Assembly (NCBI GenBank): GCA_943736015.1
Contig: OX031070.1
Span: 37,626,173 to 37,690,172 of the forward strand
DNA: 64,000 nucleotides
Reading direction: 5' to 3'
Source: Tridacna crocea
Taxonomy: Eukaryota > Mollusca > Bivalvia > Cardiida > Cardiidae
Position numbers and translations under genes: made by a program. Of the stretch, positions 12,101 to 24,100 are shown piece after piece; positions within the stretch are counted from its first letter, which is position 1, and each line of letters begins with the position of its first letter. Below the pieces are notes generated by a model. The model was not told the DNA's origin, searched no databases, and saw only the letters and a list, made by a program, of their open reading frames with translations.

Positions 12101-15100
12101 GTGGATAGATCTCATTAACCCATTACCACACGAGAAAAATTTAGACTGGTCCAAATTGAAAGCATTTGCAGATGACAAAATAAAGGTGACTGAAAATTTG
12201 AAAATTGGGATGACAGCAAGTACTTTAAGAATGTAAGCATCTTCTTCAGTCATCCATTATTTGTGAAGGGCAGAAAACACTGTGGTAGAAGGAGAAAATG
12301 CTGGTTACCAGCATTTTCTCCTTTTCCCACAGTGTTTTCAAAAGGCTTCTTTCTCAGGGGCGTCAAAAGTAGGGATTGTGTGGTAATGGGTTAAGGAGAA
12401 GTGCAGTGCACAAGAATCATAACTCTGCCCATGATATTTATGGAGTTATTGCCCTTTGTTGATTTTCATACTTAATTTTTGTCCGGAGCATAACTCTAAA
12501 AGTATTTCAGGTATCATCTTGAAACATCATAGGTGGATTAATCTTATTAAGGAGAAGTGCAGTGCACATGAACCATAACTCTGCCCATCATATTTTTGGA
12601 GTTATTGCCCTTTATCGATTTTCATACTTAATTTTTTTCCGGAGCATAACTCAAAAGGTTTTTCAGGTATCATCTTGAAATTTTATATTTGGATAGATCT
12701 TATTCAGGAGAAGTGCAATGCACAAGAACCATAACTCTGCCCATCATATTTTTGCAGTTATTGCCCTTTGTTGATTTTCGTCCTTAATTTTTTCCGGAGC
12801 ATAACTCAAAAAGTATGTGAGGTAAAATCATGAAACTTTAAAGGTTGATAGTTCACATAAATGGGAAGTGCAGTGCCCAAGAATTGTTTATTTAGGCGAG
12901 AATTTTTTTATTAGTTGATTTACAAACCCGCCGACTGCAATTTTCCCAGAACCAGAAAAAAAATATGAGAAGGTTCCAAAACATTTTTTTAAAATTTTTC
13001 CGCCGACCCTAACCATTATTCGTTTCGTCAAAAAAAATCTGTATTTAAAGCGAACATCAACTCAAACTTTTAAACTGGTAGGCCTACCTGTCTTGTCTCC
13101 TGTAACCTTCCGATACGAAGATCAATAACATGCAGCAGCGGGACCCACGCTGCCCATCGCCATTTTCGCCAGTTGTAGTTTTTCTTTAACTGGCAAAAAT
13201 AAGTGTCGAAAGGATTTTTTATTGACATTTTTGTCTCAGCTCACGAGATAAGTGGAGAAAGACTGAAGCAGGAACTTGAGGAAGTATGCTACAGGGTGAA
13301 AAAGTCGTCTTCATTGACTCAAATTTGCATCATCAAGCTTTCACAGCGAAAAAACTTCGCCTAACAAACAGTCCCGACCAGGCTTATATTCATGAAATAT
13401 CGGCAATCGAAGACAAAGGATGACAGGTTATCACTAATTAACTTTATCAATTCGGACAAGACAGCAGAGTGTTATGATCCTTACCTGTTACTAACTCATT
13501 AAATCCACCCCTTTATCCTACGAAAATCACACCTTTTTTTCCCACAGGTAAAGTGTCTGCATATTTGTTTAAATGATGTCACACTATCGATCATTACTGA
13601 TTCTCAAAACATGAATAGTTATAAAATAAACTTGAATTACCACCTCTTACAGCTGGAGATATTTTTTCCAAACATATTTTAAATAAATTATAATAGTAAA
13701 GTGAAGGATTGCAAAAATCTTAAGGTAGTGGACCCATAATAGGCCTAGAGCAGCATGGCATAAAATTTCTTGACAGTTGGAAAAGACAGATTTGTACAGA
13801 TATAATACTTTTGGACATTTTTAACCGACCAGAAATTCCTTTGATGTCTAATTTGAAATTATTTGTTGATAATTTTGTTAGTTTCCAAAAAAGGGAGATA
13901 ATTATGATATCCATTTGAAATGAAAATATAGTGGTTTTAGATTTATAAATGATAATTCTAAGAAGGACAAAAAGGAAAAAGTGGCTCGGTGAAAGTAGTA
14001 CATTTATACTCATTTTTAGTCTAAGCAAATTTTCTAGGATAATATTACAGTGGAAAAAACTGTTTTCTATTACGGGCCCAGTCCCCGCCCACTACGTTAA
14101 AGACGATCATTTGCCTTCCTCATGTCGGCAACTCAGCAAAATATGCAGTGTAGTGTTCCATTTTTAGAATACTCTACACCTTTTCCTCCTTATCAGCCAG
14201 TTTATTGACTAATAGATTACATCTCTATAGATCTTGTTAAGTTTCTTTTAAACTTTAACAAGTCATTATCATGTTTTTGAATCAAGATTGTGGTCCCCAT
14301 CACAGGGATAAAGAAGTTTTTTTTTCTCTTCTTACCAGTCTGGACACTGTTTGTAATCTGATGAGAAATGTTAGAGTTTTGAGTTAAGTGTAACTCTGCA
14401 TCAGTGGGGTCATAGGCAGTCAAAAACAAAATGGTCTGATAATGTTCTTTTGAGTCAACAAATACGCCAGGATAGAAATCCTTACTAATTGTTTTTCTTT
14501 GATATAGCAAATCATATCCAAAAGGGATAGTTAGGTGCAACTTCTTTTCTTCCATGGAAGGCATACAGAAATTCTCTCATCACATACTTTCTTTTGTTAG
14601 GTTCAAGAAAGGGATACTGTCTACTTGCAGCACAAGTCTGCTTCTAGATTCAAACAAATTTAACTACATTATGTGTTTTTATCATGCTTATACCCCCCAT
14701 AAACAAAGTATGGGGGATGTATACTAGAGTCACCATGTCTGTCTATCCGTGAGTCACAAAAAGCTTGGCATAACTCCCAAAGTAGAAAAGCTAGTGACTT
14801 CAAACTTTGGATTTTTGTTCGAGGCTTAACTTCCAAAATAAAACAGCTAACAACTAAAAACTTCATGTACAGATCGGCCACATTAAAGAGAAGTGCAGTG
14901 TACAAGAAGCATAACTTTTTCCACTATTTTAAGGGGTATATCTTTTTGTATATTTAACTTTGGATTTTTATCTGGGGCTTAATTTCCAAAGTACAAAAAC
15001 TACTGACTTCAAACTTCATATATAATTAGATCACCATAAGAAAAAGAGCACTTTACCAGTACCATAACTATATTCCCACTATTTTCAATTTATTTCCCTT

Positions 15101-18100
15101 TGTAAATTTTAATTTGGATTTTTGTCTGGGGCATAACTTTCCAAGTATAAAAGCTAGTACTAGTACCTTCAAACTTCATATACAGATGGACCACATTAAC
15201 AAGAAGTGCAGTTTTCATAACTATAACTCTGTTCCTGCTACATTTAGAGTTATTGCCCTTTGTTAATTTTAACTTTGGATTTTTAAAATGGGGCATAACT
15301 TGCAAAGTACAAAAGTTAGTCACTTCAAACTTCATATGATTTTGAATCGCATCAAAGTAAAGTGCACTGTGCAAGAACCATAAATCTTTTCCCACTATTT
15401 TCAGAGTTATAGCCCTTTGTAATATATATATTTTTAAACTCTTTTGTAAACCATTCTGCATTCTGTGACAAAGAGCTGTTTAGTGACAAGGAGCTGGTTT
15501 GGGGTATGATCACATTTAGTGATAGCTCTATTGTTTTTGTTTTGTTTTGGGAGCTCAAACAATGCCAACTTCATAACGACCTCAATAGAGGTGACTTAGG
15601 AAAACATTATGAGAAAAAAAAAGAACATGTCTGTTTTTTGTAGATTCACTGCAATGAATTTCCAGAACTGTTTCTGTAAAATTGTGCTAAATTTATTGAA
15701 ACTTCAGAACTTCTTAGCTAATGTTGTGGTTTGTGAAAGAGCGACCTTCTGTTTCTTTTCTTGTCAGACAATCATAAAGAGCCTAAGTTTTAAGAATTCA
15801 TTTAGCAGCAAACGTCGTATAGCCAGATCAGACTTCTTGTAAAGGAGCAAATTCAATCAGAATCTTCAGTGTTTGTTATTCTGAATGTGTCTTTGGACCT
15901 CATTGATCTGTGGTATGACATTATTAAAGGTGGTCATTACAGTTTTTAAGGTATCCAGAATAGATTTTTAGGAAAATTATGGTAACTTGAAAGATGCAAC
16001 TATAATACAGACTGTTGGTTTACCTCACTAGTTAAATTTTAAGTTTCTTGCGGTATTGGTAGGAAAAAAAATAATGAAAAGAAAAATATCTTTTTTTTAT
16101 ATTTTTTTATCGACTGAACATTTTTAGAGCTTTTTATTTTGTTTTTTTTTTCATCCCCCCGACCCTAAATTTGAAAAAAAGATCTCGTAAATCAACTTAT
16201 AAAAAAATTCTGGCATTATCATTAATAATTTTTAAGTAATTACCCTTTGTTCGTTTTTACACTTTGAACTTATCAGTTTATAATCACATGTTATATTTAG
16301 AATTGGAGGCAATTAGGGGGGCATACATGTTTTACAAACATCTCGTCTCCTTTTTCACTATGTTTTCTACCCTGCTGGAAACAAATTTCAATTTTTCATA
16401 TACATTTATTTTGTTGTCTGCAATTTGCTCTCAATTTGGACCAGTCTAAAATTTTGTTGTTTGGTAAGGGTTAATCAAAGAAAGTGAAAAAGATAGGGAA
16501 TATACAACTAAAGTAACCCTATGCAGTTATTATGCTTAGCAAAATCAACTCCCTTTAATGAATGCAAATAAGAGAAGGCTTAGTATTGACTTAGGAAGCT
16601 TTTGTATGGTATATAATCCAAAGCTGAGGCATGTGGATTCTACAGAAATGATGGATGCCCCAGACTGATTGTCTGATTACCTTGCAAGATGCCTGTGACA
16701 TATGTGTGTGGGCTGTCCTATGTGCTAGTTGTGTGTGGGCTGTCCTATGTACTAGTTGTGTGTGGGCTGTCCTATGTGCTAGTTGTGTGTGGGTTGTCCT
16801 ATGTGCTAGTTGTGTGTGGGCTGTCCTATGTGCTAGTTGTAGCAATTTGTTGGTTGAAATGCAATTTTTTAACCCAATACCAAACAAATTCGACATTAAA
16901 TGATAACAAATAATTAATATTTCCTCTATAATCAGCATTTTCTCCTTTTCTGACAATGTTTTCTGCATTATCAAAGTACATCATGTGAGCTGCTGAGCCC
17001 TAGTAGCTCAGTCCAGAGTGTGTGAGACTTCAGAATTGGGGGTCGTTGGTTCGATTTCCATGCTTGATGAATTTCCCTAAGAAGATTTCAGATGATAGTC
17101 ATTGCACTCACTCTCACTCATACACGGCGGGGAATCACGTGACACAACAACAACAACAATGACCGTTATTTGAAAAAAAATCCCCAACTTCAGGTAAGAA
17201 AATCTTCAATAATTCCATTAATACATGACCGATTGGAATTTGGTTTAAAGCAGAGAAGGCGGAAGGACTCCGGGGATTTGCTTGATGTGTTAGATTTTTA
17301 AACAACACCTGATAAAAAAGTTATTGACGAGCAAACAAATTATCCAGGGTAAAAAATTTGTTTGCTCGTCAATAACTTTTTTATCAGGTATTATTTAAAA
17401 AATCTAACACATCAAGCAAATCCCTGGAGTCCTTCCGCCTTCTCTGCTTTAAACCAAATTCCAATCGGTCATGTATTAATGGAATTATTGAAGATTTTCT
17501 TACCTGAAGTCGGGGATTTTTTTCAAATAACGGTCATTGTTGTTGTTGTTGTGTCACGTGATTCCCCGCCGTGTCATAGTCACTCCTCTCTCAAGGCTGA
17601 TAATTGTTTTAACCCTTTCCCATACTCAACTCTTCCAAACTCAAAGAGTTTGCAGACGACAATTTCAGATTTGATAAAAATGGCAGAAAGTTCTCCAAAT
17701 GGGTAGAAAACACTGTGGGAAAAGGAGAAATTGCTTGACATGAGCAAATTCTCCTTTTCCCACAGTGTTTTGGAAAGACTTGTACTGCAGACACATAAAA
17801 ACAAGGGCTTGTTTGGGAAAGGGTTAACAATGGTAATGTGGGAAAGCAGCCAGTGGCTTGGAAAGAATATTGTTTGGAGCAATGGTAAAGAAACTCCAGG
17901 AAAGCATGGATAAATGCACTGGCCACAATGTTCTTGTACTTCGAAAACAACAAATTTTTACCATTTTAGTAGAAGATAACCCTTTATCAAACAGTCCCTG
18001 GATGTTACGACCCAAAGGAATAACCCTTCTGAAAACATTGTGGGAAAAGGACAAAATGCTGGTCACTCTTCTAAAGCCATGTTTTTATTAGCTGCACTGG

Positions 18101-21100
18101 CCGAAGGCCAGCGAGCTATTGTCATGGCGTTGTGTCCGTCGTGCATCCGTCCATTCGTCCGTGTGTGTGTCCGTAAACTTTTTCTTTAAAAAACTTCTCC
18201 TCAGAAACTATTGACTGGATTTTTACCAAATTTCACAGGAATGTTCCTTAGGTGGTCCTCTTTTAAATTCCTTCAAATGATTGTGTTCCATGAATAATTC
18301 TGGTTGCCATGGCAACCAAAGTAAAAACCTTTAAAAATCTTCTCCCAAACCACTAATTGAATAGCATTAACATTTTGCAGGAATGTTCCTTAGATAAAGG
18401 TCTACAGAATTCCTTAATAAAAAAAAGATCCGTCAAAAAACATGGCTTTTATGGGAGACTCATTTTCCTTTTATGGTATAAATTAAATTTTTGAAAAATT
18501 TCTTCTCTCAAACTATTCATTGGATTTCATTGTTGTATTGCAGGTTAGTTCCTATGGTGGTAAGTCTTTACCATACAATCCTGACTTTTAGCAACCCTAA
18601 AGAAGAAGTCTTTGGAAAACACTCTTGGAAAAGGAGAAAATGCTGATAATCACCATTTTCTCCTTTTCCCTCAGTGTTTTCTACTCTATCAAAGAGAGAA
18701 ATCATCATTTCATCAATGTTCAATTTTTTGTCTGCAAATGCTTTCAGTTTGGTCGCATCCCAAATTTTGTTGTTTTGTAAAGTGTTAAAGATGGTTGCTT
18801 TATATAATCTATAATCCTTTTCATATAAAACAAGAGAACCTCTTCACTTTGATTAGTTCTGGTAAAGGTTTGTTGACCTACTGGTGACATAGCACAAAGA
18901 GGGACAGGGCTTTACTGTTGTGATAAGGCATTTTGTTATCCAATCAAACTGATCCTGCAACTTCAATAAAACAATTGCCACAATACATATTTTCTATATT
19001 TTGATGTTTCTCCACCCAAAATGGTTTGTAACAAGACCCTCTTTAACTATAACCGGAAGACAAAATTTTTGTAACTGGTCATAATTGAAAGATGTTGCAG
19101 ACAACACAATAAAACTCTTCAAATTAGTGAAACTTGTATCAAAAAGGGTAGAAATTATTGTGTAAAACTAAGAAAATGTAGGTTAGTGTTATTTTCTTCT
19201 TTTCTCACAATATTTTTCATAGCTTTTTTTTCTTTAGTGACCTAAAATGCAGGAATGAATGGTAATTGTTAAAAACTTCTCTTCACCATTACAGAAAAAT
19301 CAGGCCTGTGGAGCGATACAGGAGCTCAAGCACCTCTAGTTTTTTGAGTCACAGTTTTTTTGTCAACTGCAAATGCTTTCAAAATGGACTAAAATTTGGA
19401 TTAAACTTATGCCGTTAATCTGTCTTCTGTAAAAATGCATTGAATTTGTACAAGTCCAAAATATTGTAATTAGGTATGAAATTAACCTTTTATGTCAAAA
19501 CCCAAAGTTAACAACCCAGACTTATTAGGCTTTTGAAAACATTGTGAGAAGAGGAGAAAATGCCAGTAACCAGCATTTTCGCATTTTCCCACTATGTTTT
19601 CCATCCTATCAAATAGGGAAATCTTTATTTCCATAACATTTATGTCGTCTGCAAATGCTTTCAGTTTAGACCAGTCAAACATTTTGCTATGTGGTAAACA
19701 GTTGAACAGACAAGAAAATTTTCAGCCTTGTCTAAACTGAAAGCATTTGCAGATGGCAATTCCAATGTGGCTCAAATGGTGCACCAGCATTTGGTTACCA
19801 GCATTTTCTCCTTTTACCACAATGTTTTCAAAAGGGGTGTTCCTCTTTAACCCTTTACCACACAATGACGACTTTTAACGCCCCTGAGGAAGAAGCCTTT
19901 TGGAAACATTGTGGGAAAAGGAGAAAATGATGGTAACCAGCATTTTCTCCTTTTCCCACAAAGTTTTCTACCCTATCAAAGCAAAATTGTACCATTTCAG
20001 CCACTTTGAAATTGTCGTCTGCAGATGCTTTCAATTTGGAGAGGTCTAAAATTTTGCTGTGTGGTAACAGGTTAACTCATTACCAAACGACAATATTTTA
20101 GGTTTGCCCAAATTGAAAGCAATTTAATTTGCAGACGACGAAATAAAAGTGACTGAAAATTTGAAACTTATTATGTGAAGGATAGAAAACATTGTGGAAA
20201 AAGAGAAAATGCTGGTTACCAGCATTTTCTCCTTTTTCCACAATGTTTTCTAAAGGCTTCTTTCTCAGGGGCGTCAAAAGGAGGGATTGTCTGGTACTGG
20301 GTTAATGTGTGGTAAAGATCATTACCCTTTACCAAACAACAATATTTTAGACTTTACCAAATTGAAAGCCTTAGCAGATGACAATATAAATGTGGCTACA
20401 TTGATGTGGCTTGTTTTTGAATAGGCTGAAAATATTGTGGAAAAAGGAGAAAATGCTGTTTACCAGCATTTTCTCCTCTTTCCACAAGTTTTTCAAGAGC
20501 CCGTTTTCCAAGGGTTGTTTAAACTCAGGATCGTGTGAGAAAGAACTAGTTAACTCTTTACAACAAAATCCCGACTTTTAATGACCCTGAGAAAGAATCC
20601 AATAGAAAACATATATGTAGGAAAAGGAGAAAATGCTGGTAACCAGCATTTTTTTCCTTTTCCCACAACAGTGGTTCTGAAATAAGCTACCCTAGTTGTC
20701 CGAGTCAGCCATTCATATGGCCAGACAAGTAGATTTTAAAGGCTGGGTTGTCTGGACAAGTGAAAAATTTCAAGGGAACAGGCAATTAATTTTTTCCGAA
20801 AGCGAAAGTTGGCGGTTTTCTGAAAATGAGAATGAAAATATACATGTATATAATATCGGAAATTCCCTGAATGGTACTGGTATCAAATTACTCTCTCCGA
20901 TGTAAATCGATTTTGTGTAGTATAAGCCTCTATATATAGCAATGGCCAATTGCACGCCTGGACGCTTGCATTGAGAACCCTTCTTGTCCAACAATTAAAA
21001 TTCAAAGATCTGGTTGATACAGACTAATGGTGATGCAGAGAACCCTTGATAGTTTTTTCTTATATGATAAATATAGCCTCGTCCCCTCCTCATAGTATTC

Positions 21101-24100
21101 ATCATGATAAACACTTTCAAGATGAGAAGAAAAAGAAATAAGGCAGAGTACTAAAAGGTTGGACGCCAAGAGGAAAATCGGGTTTTATGATTCTTGGCTC
21201 ATTGATTTCCCGTGGCTTGAAAATGCAGACGATCTGTGTGCTTGTAAACCATGTAAGGAGTTCCTGCTTTTCGCGGACCAGAGCAGTGGTTTATTAAAAT
21301 GGCAGTATATTTTAAGACAAGGCAAAACCAGTGTTCCCACTCATGCAAATATTGCGTATATCATGTTATGGAATTGAAATACACGTAACAAATTTGGGTT
21401 TCACGAGACACCACATAAGAACAAAAAACATACAAAAAAATGACGGGTTTGAAGTTACTTGTTGCCCTTATTGATAAATCATTGTCAAATAACACACAAA
21501 AACCTATCCATAGATTAAGACACATGAAAAGATGCTTGATGCAAAAAACACGGAAACTCATGACTCAACACAATGTTCTTTTTGACATTGTCAGATCAGA
21601 GTCTTTTCAGACCGTTTTCAGCTTTTTAATGACTATAAACTGTAAATTTCCACATATGTCTTAATATAACAAACTTTTGTTGTGCAAAACATCATTATTG
21701 ATTACTGCACTTTTAGTTTGGAACCATTCTTGTTTTACCATCATATGAAATCTTACCCTAAGATTTACGACTTGGGGCTTGAACCTTTCCCAAACGACAA
21801 ACTTTTGGACTAGACCAAATTGAAAGCATTTGCAGACGACAATTCAACTCTTGCTGAAAAGATTATTTCTGTCTATGATAGGGTAGAAAACATTGTGGGA
21901 AAAGGAGAAAATGCTGGTTACCAGCATTTTCTCCTTTTCCCACAATGTTTTCAAAAGGCTACTATTCCAGACCCATAAAAAACAGGGATTGTTTGGGAAA
22001 CTGTTAAAAGTACCCTTCAAATAAAAAGCCAGTGGGAATACTGAAAAGTTACAGTGATTATTTGTTTATTTACTGTTATATTGATATTGTGTGCATCTTA
22101 TCCTTTTATATTTAACTTCAAAGTACAGACAAGTGGGTTTTTGATACGAACAAATCAATTTGTGATCATCACTAATCTGCAGACAAGTAGGCTTTCAAGA
22201 TATTTCAGAACTACTGCACAATATTTTCTAGTCTATCAAAGTCAGAAATCATCATATTGATAAGATTTGATTTGTCATCTGCAGATGCCTTCAATTTGGA
22301 CCAGTTTGACCCATTACCACTCAATCCCTACTTTTGACGCCCCTGAGAAAGAAGCCTTTTGAAAACAGTATGGGAAAAGGAGAAAATGCTGGTAACCAGC
22401 ATTTTCTCCTTTTCCCACAGTGTTTTCTACCCTTCCCAGAACAAATTTCTATTTTTTAGTAACCTTTATTTTTTTGTCTGCAAATACTTTCGATTTGGAC
22501 AAACTTAAAATTTTGCCGTTTGTTAATGAGTTAAGATTATGTCATTTGGTAAAGGGTTGAACAAGTTGAGGGCTATATGGTTTATCTTATGGTAGATTTT
22601 GACCAAAGCTTTGATGTGATCTGACTGATTTATGGAATGTTTGTCCCTCTTATCAGTTTGTCCTTGATTTATAGAACTTTGAAGCTATACCAAATAACAA
22701 AACTCTAGACTGCTCCAAATTGAAGGCACTTACGACAAAATAAGTGTACCTCAAAAAATGAAATTTGTTTTGAACAGGATTAAAAACATTGTGGGAAAAG
22801 GAGGAAATTCTGGTCACCAGGATTTTCTCCTTTTTCCACAATGTTTTTGTCTGGAGCAATACTCCCACAGTTTTTCACGTACTGAACTCAAATTTACACA
22901 CAGGGTTCCTATCTATGTGAAGTTGTGCATGTGCGATTTTCATGACCCTGCTGCGATTTGTCATGGAATTATCTCCCCTTGAACTTTTTGCAACTCTTAC
23001 TTCTGTACTAAACCATTCTGCATTTTGTGACAAAGAGCTGTTTTTGTGACAAGGAACTGACGGGGGTGAAATTATGTTTAGTGATAGCTCTGGTTACATC
23101 TGTAGAGGAATATTTGTTTAAAAAAAAGTTTGATTAAAAAGAAAGTTCAATGTATGCTGGTTAATTAGTAAATTTATCATTGTCTATTTTTAGTGCCACT
23201 GTCATTGATGATATTAGGATAATTTGTTACAATAAAAAAAGTGCAAACAATTTAACCCTTTCCCAAACACTCCCTGGATTTTACAGGTCTGGAATAGTAG
23301 CCTTTTGAAAACATTGTGGGAAAAGGAGAAAATGCTGGTAACCAGCATTTTCTCCTTTTCCCACAATGTTTTCTACCTTATCATAGACACAAATCATCTT
23401 TTCAGCAAGAGTTGAATTGTCGTCTGCAAACACTTTCAATTTAGTCAAGTCCAAAAGTTTGTCGTTTGGGAAAGTGTTAATCAGGTGTTTAGATAAAAGT
23501 TGTATTTCTCTGCTAGTAAGGTCTAACTAAGGGTCATGATTATCCTTTGCCAAATACACCCAAAATTTAACAAACCTGAGGAAGCAGCCTTTTGAAAACA
23601 TTGAGGGAAAAGGAGAAAATGGCGGTGACCAGCATTTTCTCCTTTCCCACAATGTTTCCCACCCTTTCATGGAGAAATCCCATCCTTTTCTGTAGAATTT
23701 TATCATTATGTTCGAATTTAAGTGTCCTTGGGAAGAAGCCGTTTGAAAACATTGTGGGAAAAGGAGAAAATGCTGGTTATTTCTCTTTTCTCACAATGTT
23801 TCCCACACTTTCATGGACAAATCCCATCCTTTTCTGTAGAATTTTATCATCGTGTTAGAATTTAATAAACCAGGGGAAGAAGCCTTTTGAAAACATTGTG
23901 GGAAAAGGAGAAAATGCTGGTAATACGCATTTTTTCCTTTCCCAAAATGTTTCCCACCCTTTCATAGACAAATCCCATCCTTTTTCGTAGAATTGTATCC
24001 TTGTGATAGAATTTAACAAACTTGGGGAAGAAGCCTTTTGAAAACATAGTGGGAAATGGAGAAAATGCTGGTAACCAGCATTTTCTCCTTTCCCACAATG

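Larger units (their letters stand above)
16995..17950 (+). mobile_element. tRNA-derived SINE split by two other elements
   Basis: The tRNA-like head GAGCCCTAGTAGCTCAGTCC with B box GGTTCGATTTCC is at 16995-17121. The body resumes at 17575-17608 and again at 17828-17950 (GTGGGAAAGCAGCCAGTGGC). Interruptions are the foldback 17122-17574 and a PalT-3 copy 17609-17827. The complete relative is at 52004. Confidence 0.88.

Noticed and set aside
14217-14564. 115-codon minus-strand gene
   Set aside because: No recognised domain, no paralog in the window, AT-rich surroundings; kept only as a remark.
12893-16214. A single 3.3-kb transposon bounded by GAATTTTTTTATWAGTTGAT inverted copies
   Set aside because: The left copy has a nearer matching right end at 13375, so 16080-16205 is better read as a separate fragment.
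16591-16974. Repeat protein frame (QLAHRTAHT units) and its plus-strand counterparts
   Set aside because: A 27-bp minisatellite keeps several frames open on both strands; no flanking coding signal.
16995-17060. tRNA gene
   Set aside because: Box A and B-like sequence is present, but the cloverleaf is incomplete and a SINE body follows; the same holds at 48653 and 52004.
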